This document shows positions 1-7,431 of a DNA stretch of 52,917 nucleotides, in pieces. The notes below the pieces were generated by a model. That model did not search any database and was not told the origin of the DNA. It saw nothing but the letters and a program-made list of their open reading frames with translations. The stretch covers positions 1 to 52,917 of IMG/VR virus record IMGVR_UViG_3300009420_000011; one strand, given 5' to 3'. The translations under genes were made by a program, and so were the position numbers. The stretch comes from a virus. Position 1 is the stretch's first letter. Each line of letters begins with the position of its first letter.

Positions 1-699
1 TATAGTTAATAGAGGCTTTAATCCTTTTGCTAATTTTTCGTTAACTACTGATTCTTCTAATTCCTCTTCTTCCTCTTCTTCCTTTTTGTCAAAATCAGCA
101 TCTTTTTTAAGAGCTTTGATTTCTTTCTTATCTGTTTCGATTTCAGCATCATCAGATTTAACTGCTCCTTTATAATGATCAGCCTTTTCAGCATCATCTT
201 CCGAATCAACCTTTACATCGCCTTTATCTTCTTCTTCACCGCCTTTATCTTCTTCTTCTTCGCCTTTATCCTTAGTCTCAACTCCGTCATCTTCCTCATC
301 TTCCTTTACTGCTTTTTTAGCTTCATCAACTTCTTCATCATGTCCTTCAACATGATCTTCTGCTAATTCTTCTGACGATTTAGGTACTGTGTTATATTTT
401 TTAGATCTTTCCGATTCAGATTCAGAATCAGCAGAACCAAGTTCTTGTGGTTTTCCTGCAGCAATTACATCGGCTTCAATTTCTCGAGCTCGATCTTCAT
501 TTACTACCTTTTCTTTTTTTAACGATTCTAAAAATGAATCCATTTGATCTTCCGAAAGATCAGCAACCGAAGCAACTTTAAGATCTTTAAGTTTTTCTGA
601 GAAAAGCTTATTGAACTTTTTTACTTTGGCTTCTTTTAATCGAGATTCTTTAATCGTCGATCTTTCCTTTTTGAAGGATGAAAATTTTGATAGTGCCAT
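1..699 (-). CDS. Highly acidic, charged protein, C-terminus outside window; possible prohead-core protein
   Basis: The reading frame starts at an ATG at 697-699 and stays open to base 1, giving 233 residues with the C-terminus missing. The first ~85 residues are Lys-rich and look helical. The middle (~100-215) is dominated by Asp, Glu and Lys with short repeats of the E-E-E-D-K-G type, so it is low complexity and probably disordered. There is no enzyme motif. It follows the 178-aa gene in the same direction. T4 places acidic prohead-core proteins (gp22, gp67, gp68) among its head genes, and this composition would fit such a role, but that is only inference from composition and rough position. 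The A/T-rich leader has no Shine-Dalgarno site and carries a short direct repeat (TTTTAAGTTATAT) at about 717-741. Confidence 0.7.
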   Translation of the reverse strand, partial: MALSKFSSFKKERSTIKESRLKEAKVKKFNKLFSEKLKDLKVASVADLSEDQMDSFLESLKKEKVVNEDRAREIEADVIAAGKPQELGSADSESESERSKKYNTVPKSSEELAEDHVEGHDEEVDEAKKAVKEDEEDDGVETKDKGEEEEDKGGEEEDKGDVKVDSEDDAEKADHYKGAVKSDDAEIETDKKEIKALKKDADFDKKEEEEEEELEESVVNEKLAKGLKPLLTI

Positions 700-746
700 T
701 GTTTTATAATTTTTGTTTTAAGTTATATTTTAAGTTATATATTTGA

Positions 747-1283
747 TTAGTATTTAGGTCCATCGATATTTGGCATATTTCTGAAATAACCTATTTCTAT
801 TTCATTATATGTAGCCCCTGCCCAAGTTGGACCAACAACATAACCTGATTTCATATGTATGTTAACTGTACTTGCACCAACACATACAGGTAAAAAAGCA
901 AATTCATTAATAGCGATATCTGCAAATTGATTAGGGTCATAATTATCAGGAATTCCATCACCGGCTGGAGTTGGTAATACATCGGTATTATCTTGTAATG
1001 TTGATGTAGAAACTCTAAGAGTAGCTGCATTAGAAGGTCCTAAATTTCTAACGTATAAATAAGCCTTTCCTTGTGTAATAGCAGGTCCTGGGAATAGATT
1101 CGCATCTGTTGGCCATAGTCCAGTATTATCTGCATAAGTAGCGCCTATGGTTTTGTATTGTAGGTTTGCATTACCGTCAATTGACAGTTCAGCTGTTTTA
1201 TTAACATATATGGATGATGCGTCATATACTGTAGTCGTAGTTAAAGCTAAATCATACTTTAGTTTTCCTGTAGTCTTTCCCAT
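747..1283 (-). CDS. Probable virion protein of unknown role (178 aa)
   Basis: I do not recognise this protein. It is rich in Thr, Ala, Asn and Gly, predicted beta-rich, with no catalytic motif, signal peptide or membrane segment. It opens with a short basic stretch (MGKTTGKLKYDLAL) followed by a run of threonines. The composition resembles small head-decoration or fibre-type proteins. It lies between UvsW and the acidic partial gene, about 20 bp downstream of uvsW, so it may belong with the head genes beyond the window edge. A head-surface or tail-accessory protein is a guess. The gene itself is well supported by its length, direction and fit with its neighbours. Confidence 0.7.
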   Translation of the reverse strand: MGKTTGKLKYDLALTTTTVYDASSIYVNKTAELSIDGNANLQYKTIGATYADNTGLWPTDANLFPGPAITQGKAYLYVRNLGPSNAATLRVSTSTLQDNTDVLPTPAGDGIPDNYDPNQFADIAINEFAFLPVCVGASTVNIHMKSGYVVGPTWAGATYNEIEIGYFRNMPNIDGPKY

Positions 1284-1304
1284 TTGGATTTTCTATTTTT
1301 TCTT

Positions 1305-2819
1305 TTAATTATATATCTTTGACAAATCTAAACTTTTAATTTCATAAGGAAATTTTTGTTCATCGTAAATTTCTCTACGTTTTTTAGAATGTCTATATAA
1401 ATAATTAGTAAAACTTTCAAACCTATAATCATCAACAAAATCTAAAATAATTAGCTTGTCTTTTGTATCATGTTTTCTTAATCCTCTTCCTATAGATTGA
1501 CGAATAATAACATCTGATTTGAAAGATTCTGTAAGACTAACAGTATGTAAATTTTTGATATTTATTCCGGTAGAGAATGTACCGAAAGAAGCCACTAAGA
1601 TCTTCCCCTCACCATCTTCCATTTGTCTTTTATATTCTTCTCTAAGATCTTTATCAGTGCCTCCATCAATATAAAAAATCCGTCTAGTGGACTTATTTCG
1701 TAATTCGTTATGTAAACTATTTCCATAATCAACTCTATAAAATAATACTAATTGATTTTTCTTAACTTTTAATAAAGTATCTGTTATAAAATTTAATCGA
1801 GTCTTATCATTCATAGCGTAATTTTGCTCTAAATTCAAAAGACGTTTTCTATCCTCTTCCGTTTTTGTTAAAAATTTGAATGATTCTCTAACACTATCTG
1901 GTGCATAATTCATTTCAATTACTTTAACTTCTACTGGAGAAATATACCCTCCTTTGATTAATTCTGCTGCTCCAACCTTTTGAATAAGAGGTCCGGTATA
2001 TGCCATTAATGTAAGTCTATCTAAACTATCAGCCTTCGGAATAGTTCCACTAACTCCAAAAACTCGATCAGCCATTTGGCATTTTTCTAAAATTGTTTTA
2101 ATTGAAGCAGCTTTAGCTTTATGAGTTTCATCAACCATAACTGTTGTATAATCATCGAAATACTCCTTTTTCTTTTTAACTAAAGATTGATAGGTTCCGA
2201 TAACTATATTAGCACCCTTTCGTACTTTAGATCCTGAGAAAATTTGTTGTATCTGTAAATCTAAATCTAAAGATCCTCGATTATATTCGTAAAAATCTTC
2301 AGTTGCCTGAACAACTAAACTAACGTTAGGAACAATCATTAGTATTTTTCCAGTTTTCTTTTTCTCTATGAGCCATCCTATAATTATATAAAGTATAAGT
2401 GATTTTCCTGCAGAAGTAGCTAGTTCTGCCAAACATGATTTATTCTTTATTATATTATATGCTGTTTCTATTTGATATGGTCTCGGCGTTAATTCATGAT
2501 TTTTGAAGGTTTCCTTAACCCATTGAGTAAAATCTTCCTGTTTTGTCGATCTATCAAATTTTTGATTCAGATTATTTATATGTAAATCAAAATTATATTC
2601 TTTACAAGTATCTCGTATTAAGCTCCATAAACCAGCTGGAACATACATTTCATTTTTGAAATAAGATATTCTACCATCCCACCAGCCTTTCTTGACTCTA
2701 GGATCCCATCTCCAATTGTCTATACGTCTTGTTAACGAGATTCTTAACTGATCAATTTCTATTTCAGTTGCATCTCGTAAAGTTAAAATTCTTCCGTTAT
2801 GTGTTAAATCAAATATCAT
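1305..2819 (-). CDS. uvsW: UvsW-like superfamily 2 helicase
   Basis: This is an SF2 DNA/RNA helicase of the T4 UvsW type, which in T4 unwinds branched DNA and R-loops and moves replication from origin-dependent to recombination-dependent initiation. The length (504 aa) matches T4 UvsW (503 aa). Visible motifs in order: RPYQ (residues 113-116), Walker A ATSAGKS (134-140), DETH box (230-233), motif III SGT (257-259), the ATP-coupling stretch around FGTFSTGIN (412-420), and motif VI QSIGRGLRKH (441-450). The N-terminal ~100 residues contain a Trp-rich segment (W36, W38, W46, W47) that fits the small N-terminal domain of UvsW. Its start overlaps the end of uvsY by 11 bp, so the two are likely translationally coupled. 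The same uvsW-uvsY pairing exists in T4. Confidence 0.93.
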   Translation of the reverse strand: MIFDLTHNGRILTLRDATEIEIDQLRISLTRRIDNWRWDPRVKKGWWDGRISYFKNEMYVPAGLWSLIRDTCKEYNFDLHINNLNQKFDRSTKQEDFTQWVKETFKNHELTPRPYQIETAYNIIKNKSCLAELATSAGKSLILYIIIGWLIEKKKTGKILMIVPNVSLVVQATEDFYEYNRGSLDLDLQIQQIFSGSKVRKGANIVIGTYQSLVKKKKEYFDDYTTVMVDETHKAKAASIKTILEKCQMADRVFGVSGTIPKADSLDRLTLMAYTGPLIQKVGAAELIKGGYISPVEVKVIEMNYAPDSVRESFKFLTKTEEDRKRLLNLEQNYAMNDKTRLNFITDTLLKVKKNQLVLFYRVDYGNSLHNELRNKSTRRIFYIDGGTDKDLREEYKRQMEDGEGKILVASFGTFSTGINIKNLHTVSLTESFKSDVIIRQSIGRGLRKHDTKDKLIILDFVDDYRFESFTNYLYRHSKKRREIYDEQKFPYEIKSLDLSKIYN

Positions 2820-3249
2820 TCGTTGCTAAGGTAACTCTATTTTTTATTGCAAATCCCATTTTATCTAAAGTCTCGTTACACTGTCTATAATACGCAATTT
2901 GGTTTTCTATTAAATTTGTTTCTCTATTTCTTAATGACATATCAGATTTGATATATTCTAAAATTTCTCTATGTTCTAATCTAACATCATGATTTGTTTT
3001 ATAGTATTGATATCTCATTTTAGAATAATTAGAATCTCCAGCACGCTTTTTACCTAACATTATATTAAATTCCATTGTTTTATCAACGATCATATGTCGA
3101 TAAGATAACATATATGTTTGAGCTAATGCTAGTTTATGAGCATCTTTAATATCTTTAATTAGATCTTGAATTTTTTTAGACCATTCAGATCTTTCACTCT
3201 CTAATAATTTTTCTATCTTTTCTAATTTTTCTTCGCTTAGATCCGCCAT
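2809..3249 (-). CDS. uvsY: UvsY-like recombination mediator
   Basis: This 146-aa protein is close in size to T4 UvsY (137 aa), which loads the UvsX recombinase onto gp32-coated single-stranded DNA. The identification rests on three points: adjacency to UvsW, an almost all-helical charged sequence, and a C-terminal segment with G-F-A-I-K (residues 132-136) that matches the GFAIKH segment near the end of T4 UvsY. The central part has basic and aromatic residues (RYQYYKTNH, about 79-87), where T4 UvsY has its ssDNA-binding region. The start codon overlaps the stop of the upstream 77-aa gene by one base (TAATG). UvsX itself is not in the window. Confidence 0.75.
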   Translation of the reverse strand: MADLSEEKLEKIEKLLESERSEWSKKIQDLIKDIKDAHKLALAQTYMLSYRHMIVDKTMEFNIMLGKKRAGDSNYSKMRYQYYKTNHDVRLEHREILEYIKSDMSLRNRETNLIENQIAYYRQCNETLDKMGFAIKNRVTLATNDI

Positions 3250-3482
3250 TAAAATAAGTTTTTAGTTGTTCCTGGTTTTACCCAAGTTTTTTTAATTTTT
3301 GTAATTGTATCTGGTTTTTTAGCCTTTTCAACATGCAACATAGAACCACTATACGAATAGTCTTTCTTTTTTAAGTCTACTGGTATTTTGTAATTTTTTT
3401 GGCTTATCTCAGCCTCTTCATAAAATTGATCTAGTTCTTCGTTCACAAATTCTTGGAATTTCTTAAATGTTAATGAGGTCAT
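3249..3482 (-). CDS. Small hypothetical protein between primase and UvsY
   Basis: This 77-residue charged protein has an acidic N-terminal helix (about residues 5-25) and a Lys-rich C-terminal half. No known motif or cysteine cluster is visible. Its first 20 bases overlap the end of the primase gene and its stop overlaps the uvsY start by one base. This places it inside a translationally coupled replication and recombination operon and suggests a role there, but no function can be read from the sequence. Confidence 0.65.
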   Translation of the reverse strand: MTSLTFKKFQEFVNEELDQFYEEAEISQKNYKIPVDLKKKDYSYSGSMLHVEKAKKPDTITKIKKTWVKPGTTKNLF

Positions 3483-4524
3483 ATGGACTTGTTGTAAAGT
3501 ATTTATCTAAATTTTTATAAGCACTATTTTTATGGAAATAACAAAACCTAATCAAATCATTAAAATCTTTGCAATTTTCTATTTTATTTTCCTTTAAGAA
3601 TTTTTTCCACATAAACACAGATTTCTTTCGTTTTAATTTTTGTTCCATTGTTTTTCTACCAATAGAATCATTATCAAAGAAATATCTTGCAGTTATCATA
3701 TCATCAAACATATCTGAATTTTTGTTTATTCCACTCAATGCTATTGAATTATTAGGAAATAATAATGCATCAGTAGGGCCTTCAAAAATAGTAAAGGTTC
3801 TTGATAAATCAACCTTCATTATATTATAATACAACGATAGGGTGTTCATTTTCTCAACGCCTTCACTTATATTAAATTCTCTTTTCATTTCATTATACAT
3901 TTTTTCGATTGTATAACTCACATATTTAGTTCGCCCTTTAGTAAAGTTTCTTATTTGATATCCAATTATTTTATCTTCGTTTGTTAAATTAAAAACATAT
4001 AATTGATTATCTTTATCGCTCCATGCAAAATGATTAATTCTCTGTAATAAAAATCTAGACTTTATAAATTTATAGCCAATCGAATTTTTTGAAGGAATTG
4101 TTAATTTTAATTCTTTTATAAATTCTTTTCGATCTATAGATAGTTTTTGTAAATTTTGAAATACTCCTATTTCTAAGTATTCTGTTGATTGTACAACTAC
4201 TTTATTTTCTGCTATAAAATCTAATACAGTTCCAACTTCGCTATGATTAGTTAAACCATTTTCATAATCCTTTAATAATTGTAAAACGTTTGTGTGCTTG
4301 CTACAATTATAACAATGAAACATTAACGATTTCCAATAAACATTACCTCGTTTCTTTCTATAATTTTCTGCAGAATCTCCACAATACGGACATGCAAAAT
4401 TAAGTCTATCATATCCTACTTTAATTCTAGCTTTCTCTCCGTTAAATTCTGATGATAATACGTTAGAAAGTTTTTGAATGAGATTATTTTTAATCTCTTG
4501 TGATATTATAGTCTTTGTCTCCAT
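3463..4524 (-). CDS. DNA primase, T4 gp61-like
   Basis: This primase synthesises RNA primers for lagging-strand replication, presumably with a replicative helicase encoded elsewhere. The N-terminal zinc ribbon is clear: C45-P-Y-C48 and C71-Y-N-C74, separated by a basic loop. A TOPRIM-type catalytic core follows, with EGPTDA at 248-253 (catalytic Glu) and the acidic motif DND at 284-286. A further KDFNDL motif lies near 319-324. The length (353 aa) is close to T4 gp61 (342 aa). The gene follows gp32, separated from it by a hairpin terminator at about 4543-4568, and its 3' end overlaps the next small gene. The fusion to a helicase seen in T7 is absent. Confidence 0.88.
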   Translation of the reverse strand: METKTIISQEIKNNLIQKLSNVLSSEFNGEKARIKVGYDRLNFACPYCGDSAENYRKKRGNVYWKSLMFHCYNCSKHTNVLQLLKDYENGLTNHSEVGTVLDFIAENKVVVQSTEYLEIGVFQNLQKLSIDRKEFIKELKLTIPSKNSIGYKFIKSRFLLQRINHFAWSDKDNQLYVFNLTNEDKIIGYQIRNFTKGRTKYVSYTIEKMYNEMKREFNISEGVEKMNTLSLYYNIMKVDLSRTFTIFEGPTDALLFPNNSIALSGINKNSDMFDDMITARYFFDNDSIGRKTMEQKLKRKKSVFMWKKFLKENKIENCKDFNDLIRFCYFHKNSAYKNLDKYFTTSPYDLINI

Positions 4525-4542
4525 AAATTAAATAAACTAATA

Positions 4543-4568
4543 GCCCCTATTCAATTAAGAATAGAGGC
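4543..4568 (-). terminator. Hairpin terminator downstream of the gp32-like gene
   Basis: Read on the minus strand, the RNA forms a 10-bp stem GCCUCUAUUC / GAAUAGGGGC with one G-U pair and a six-base loop (UUAAUU), followed by a U-rich stretch. It begins just after the stop of the gp32-like gene and lies before the primase start. This fits an intrinsic terminator or a 3'-protective hairpin that would let the highly expressed SSB mRNA end separately from the primase message. Confidence 0.65.
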
Positions 4569-4579
4569 CATAGTAATTA

Positions 4580-5494
4580 TTATCCAACACCATTTAACCA
4601 AGCTTCCATATCATCTTCGCCTTCCGGTTTTGATGCACTGGTAGCTTTAGCAGCTGGTGTATTAGTTGGAGCTTTGTTTTCAGTTTTACCACTCTCTTCT
4701 GGAGTAAGTTTTCTGTAAGATTCTCCAGGATTTCCTGAAATATCTTGTAGAATTCCATGAAGTTTATTTCGTTGGTCATCGTTCCAAGCTCTATATTTGT
4801 AAATAGTTAAATCAGGAGATGAACTTAACATTTCCATAATTTGTTTTTTACATTCAGCGTTATTTTCCATTGGCACTCCACCAACTTGAACAGTTGATTT
4901 CGCTAAGAATTTACACTCGTCATAATTCCAATATCCACCTTTAAGAGTTACCTTCAAAGAGAAATCTTTACCTTCAAATAAATCATATACATTACATGGT
5001 TCTGCACCAGATAATTCAATATCTTCAATTGAAGGAGAAGTTTGTCCGTCGATAAATTTCTTAAGAGTTTTAGGGAATCTAAACACTTGAAGAGTACCAT
5101 CTAATTCAGGTCTTTGTGGATCTTTAACAATTTGAATAATTGAGAAGTAGTATTCCTTTCTTCTAATTTTTTCTGCTTGTTTTTGATCGAAAGCTGATTG
5201 AGATTTCGCAAGTTTCCAATAAGTATCACCAATAATAGATTTTTCTCCTATGGTAGTTGGACAATCGAAGTAACCTGCGTTACCTTGAGAATCTTCTAAC
5301 CAATAAGAAAACTTCTTAACGATAGAATTTTTTGGATCTGTGTGGTTTGGTAGGAATCTGATAACACTTCGATAAACGTTATCTTTTCCTTCGGTTGGAT
5401 TAGCTTTATATAAGCCTGGTCCTTTTGTTTCTGTTACTTCATCTTTAGTTTGAAAATCTTCTAAAGACAAATTAAATAAATCAAATTCACTCAT
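4580..5494 (-). CDS. Single-stranded DNA-binding protein, T4 gp32-like
   Basis: This protein coats single-stranded DNA during replication and recombination. At 304 aa it matches T4 gp32 (301 aa). Shared landmarks: VIRFLP (44-49), KDP..PE.DG (124-133, as in T4 'VVKDPAAPENEGK'), a segment around the FEGKDFSLKV stretch (173-182; T4 'WEGANFVLKV') and YWNYDECKFL (188-197; T4 'FSNYDESKFL'). The C-terminus is a flexible Ala/Thr/Lys linker ending in an acidic tail (GEDDMEAW), as expected for recruiting partner proteins. The zinc-binding Cys/His cluster of T4 gp32 is missing: only C78 remains in that region. A late-promoter-like motif lies 33 bp upstream and a hairpin terminator follows the gene. The neighbours (primase, UvsY, UvsW) support the assignment. 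Confidence 0.88.
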   Translation of the reverse strand: MSEFDLFNLSLEDFQTKDEVTETKGPGLYKANPTEGKDNVYRSVIRFLPNHTDPKNSIVKKFSYWLEDSQGNAGYFDCPTTIGEKSIIGDTYWKLAKSQSAFDQKQAEKIRRKEYYFSIIQIVKDPQRPELDGTLQVFRFPKTLKKFIDGQTSPSIEDIELSGAEPCNVYDLFEGKDFSLKVTLKGGYWNYDECKFLAKSTVQVGGVPMENNAECKKQIMEMLSSSPDLTIYKYRAWNDDQRNKLHGILQDISGNPGESYRKLTPEESGKTENKAPTNTPAAKATSASKPEGEDDMEAWLNGVG

Positions 5495-5526
5495 AATTTT
5501 ACACTTTATATTTTAATTAAACACTT

Positions 5527-5534
5527 TATTTATA
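5527..5534 (-). promoter_or_regulatory. T4-late-promoter-like TATAAATA upstream of gp32
   Basis: An exact TATAAATA on the minus strand, 33 bases upstream of the gp32-like start codon. This octamer is the T4 late promoter -10 consensus. The motif also occurs by chance inside coding DNA of this AT-rich genome, so the call depends on its intergenic position. Confidence 0.4.
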
Positions 5535-5539
5535 GACTA

Positions 5540-5623
5540 TTACGTTTTGTAATAACCGTTATTTATTATATGTGGTAATCTATCTAAAGTTTCAAATAAA
5601 ATTATTTTTCTTTTTATGAGCAT
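5540..5623 (-). CDS. Possible 27-aa leader peptide upstream of gp32
   Basis: This is a short ORF beginning MLIKRKIILFETLDRL, with a purine-rich AAAGGAGAG about 13-15 bases before its ATG. Its start region overlaps one arm of the inverted repeat at 5588-5633, so translation could in principle be coupled to RNA folding. It has no recognisable homologue by eye and may be chance. Confidence 0.22.
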   Translation of the reverse strand: MLIKRKIILFETLDRLPHIINNGYYKT

Positions 5624-5693
5624 TGTTGAAACTGCTTACTCTCCTTTACATATAATTATTATAAGTAATAAAGTTAAAAGTAATATAGTTAAA

Positions 5694-6317
5694 TCAGTTA
5701 CAGTCTTTTAAGTATTCCATTATTGCAAAAGCATCGACTAGATCGTCAATTGGTTTAGGGATGTTATCTCCATAATCTGCACGTTTCACGTATTCATGAA
5801 AAAGATCATTACGAAGTTCAACCGATTTAGAATCTGCAAAAGATTGAACCATTAAAGGTTTTCCTGAATTACCATTACCGGTAAAAGATTTTTTAATAGT
5901 TTTTGGAGCAAGTACAAGCAAATCATTATTAGAAACTCTTAATATCTTAGACTTAAGAAACGTATTATATGTAATAAGATCTATAAAGGAATTACCCTTA
6001 GATCCATAACTAAATCCTTCAATCCCAAATATAGTATCTTCATCTATATAAGGTCCTATAGCATTTATTATTTTTAACGATAGATGATTTGCATTGTTAA
6101 TTTTGAACGATTGTTCTTGAGTGTAAGTTAAATCTTTAGGTTTATTTCTTTCATATCCTATCATATTCAAACCTAAATCTTCTAAATCTTTATGTACCCT
6201 AAAAGCTTTTTTATTTAGATCTAAATTAGATGCAAAATTAAACCAATGTATTTTTTCTGGAGTAGAAATACAAACTGCTGTAGATGTTATTGAAAAGTCT
6301 ATTGCAATAAAATTCAT
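5694..6317 (-). CDS. RuvC-like (RNase H fold) endonuclease
   Basis: This 207-aa protein has the layout of a RuvC-type Holliday-junction resolvase or related nuclease. It opens with a beta strand carrying the first acidic residue (IAIDFSITSTA, D7), then has E100 in FGIEGFSYG and a C-terminal DDLVDAFAI (D191, D192, D195). Between them, PKTIKKSFTGNGNSGK (138-153) resembles the RuvC 'VKK..TG.G.A.K' signature. Together these give the expected D-E-D(D) metal-binding set. Its position next to the gp32-like SSB and upstream of primase, UvsY and UvsW suggests processing of branched replication or recombination intermediates, the job done by endonuclease VII (gp49) in T4. An unrelated RNase-H-fold nuclease is the alternative. 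Confidence 0.7.
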   Translation of the reverse strand: MNFIAIDFSITSTAVCISTPEKIHWFNFASNLDLNKKAFRVHKDLEDLGLNMIGYERNKPKDLTYTQEQSFKINNANHLSLKIINAIGPYIDEDTIFGIEGFSYGSKGNSFIDLITYNTFLKSKILRVSNNDLLVLAPKTIKKSFTGNGNSGKPLMVQSFADSKSVELRNDLFHEYVKRADYGDNIPKPIDDLVDAFAIMEYLKDCN

Positions 6318-6335
6318 GTATATTATTTTATGAGA

Positions 6336-6683
6336 TTAAAATTTCTTTCCTATAGTTGCACCTAATGCAGCTCCAACTAATCTCGATGTTAATAAATCGT
6401 AAAGAATTCCCTTTTGAACTCCTAATACCTTTGCAACCATACGACCTAAAGATTTTCCTAATGCAGCTCCGGTAAGTCCTCCTAAAAGAGCGCCAAACAT
6501 ACCTTCATTAGTCATTTCTTCTTCAAACTCGTTAATAGTGTTTCCTTCTGCTAAAAAAATAGCTACGGCATCATCTATTTGAGCCTCCTCACCCTCAGTG
6601 AGAGTATAGTCCATAGATTCAGCTAATAGTTTAGTTAAATCTTCTGGTTTTTTATTATTTAAGTATTCTTCAAAAGTGTTCAT
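6336..6683 (-). CDS. Small glycine-zipper protein of unknown function
   Basis: This is a 115-aa protein. The first ~60 residues are acidic and helical. Then come two Gly/Ala-rich hydrophobic segments (about 61-87, including GALLGGLTGAALGKSLG, and 98-113, RLVGAALGATIG) with glycine-zipper spacing. Such segments insert in or pack against membranes, or pack tightly within virions. There is no signal peptide. A role in DNA ejection, as an internal head protein, or at the membrane is possible, but nothing decides between them. A TATAAATA motif lies about 28 bp upstream of its start. Confidence 0.6.
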   Translation of the reverse strand: MNTFEEYLNNKKPEDLTKLLAESMDYTLTEGEEAQIDDAVAIFLAEGNTINEFEEEMTNEGMFGALLGGLTGAALGKSLGRMVAKVLGVQKGILYDLLTSRLVGAALGATIGKKF

Positions 6684-6710
6684 TCCTTTAATGTTTTTCT
6701 TCAGTTATTA

Positions 6711-6718
6711 TATTTATA
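6711..6718 (-). promoter_or_regulatory. T4-late-promoter-like TATAAATA
   Basis: An exact TATAAATA on the minus strand in the short gap between the 222-aa tube-fold gene and the glycine-zipper gene, about 28 bases before the latter's ATG. The spacing resembles that of the motif upstream of gp32. Confidence 0.38.
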
Positions 6719-6730
6719 TATATTTGATTT

Positions 6731-7399
6731 CTAGGTCATAGTAAACGTAGCACCGCCAGATGTAAATTTACTTTCATCTATACTTTTAGTAGGTAACATT
6801 TCTAATTTAAGTGTATTGTATTGAAATGTTGCATCAAAGGTCTTAAATTCCTGTGATAGATCTGAGTATGATAATTGATATTCTGTTAGACCAGTAAAAA
6901 GAGTATCAATGAATAACGCAGTATACATAACGTTACCTTCACTATCTAATATCCTAACCGGAACAGATTCAGTAAATCTATCTTTAGTTTTGAAATCATA
7001 ATAGTATAAAAGAGTATCTAGCATTATCCAATAATTAACATGTCCATCAATCAATTGAAATGTGATTGTAAATTCTTTTGTAAATACCTCTTGATAATTT
7101 TGAGATGATCTCCACCTACGAGTTCTTGCTGATCTAGTAATTGAGTTACCTAACGAGTTCTTAGATAAATCTTCTGATTGTAATGGATTCTTTTTATCTG
7201 GTATAATCTGTTCAACCGGGGTAAAATTCATAGTAGGAATTGTAACCGACTGTATAGTATAATTGATTAAATCAGTAACATCATTAATCATTGTAGGCAT
7301 ATTAAAAATATATGGTGCGTACTTTTCTCGTATACTTTTAGGAATAAAATTTCTAGGAAATTCTATCTTAAATAAATCTGATCTTGCATTTAGAAACAT
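6731..7399 (-). CDS. Tail-tube-fold protein (gp19-like)
   Basis: This 222-aa protein has the general layout of the gp19/Hcp-like tube fold. The N-terminal strand MFLNARSDLFKIEF resembles the NLFQVEI start region of gp19. A loop with S-V-T-I-P-T-M (about 51-57) sits where gp19 has 'ATALPAG'. After a basic variable loop (SARTRRWRSS) come strands EFTITFQLIDG and a C-terminal block, LFTGLTEYQLSYSDLS then FKTFDATFQYNTLKLEM, which parallels gp19 'GLWPTNVGELQLDWDS...QTFEVTLALDYW'. It could be the tail tube itself or a tube-initiator relative (gp48/gp54). It is separated from the main baseplate block by the large virion protein genes and the small trio. Confidence 0.5.
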   Translation of the reverse strand: MFLNARSDLFKIEFPRNFIPKSIREKYAPYIFNMPTMINDVTDLINYTIQSVTIPTMNFTPVEQIIPDKKNPLQSEDLSKNSLGNSITRSARTRRWRSSQNYQEVFTKEFTITFQLIDGHVNYWIMLDTLLYYYDFKTKDRFTESVPVRILDSEGNVMYTALFIDTLFTGLTEYQLSYSDLSQEFKTFDATFQYNTLKLEMLPTKSIDESKFTSGGATFTMT

Positions 7400-7431
7400 A
7401 TCCGTGTAATTTTATATTATTAGTTTATTTA

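Larger units (their letters stand above)
5495..5693 (-). other. Longest non-coding gap: gp32 leader region
   Basis: This 199-bp AT-rich stretch is the longest intergenic gap in the window. On the minus strand it holds a purine-rich AAAGGAGAG (about 5637-5645, one of few Shine-Dalgarno-like strings seen here), a possible 27-codon ORF at 5540-5623, an 8-bp inverted repeat (AGTTTCAA at 5588-5595 with TTGAAACT at 5626-5633), a small hairpin at 5538-5554 and a TATAAATA motif at 5527-5534. In T4 the gene 32 leader carries an autoregulatory pseudoknot, so a regulatory leader is plausible here, but no pseudoknot could be established by eye. Confidence 0.45.

Noticed and set aside
175-366. Plus-strand Phe/Ile-rich frame that looks like a membrane protein
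   Set aside because: It is the antisense of the Asp/Glu/Lys-rich stretch of the acidic gene; GAA/GAT/AAA codons read backwards give Phe/Ile.
4594-4779. 61-aa minus-strand frame inside gp32
   Set aside because: Out-of-frame shadow of the gp32 C-terminal linker.
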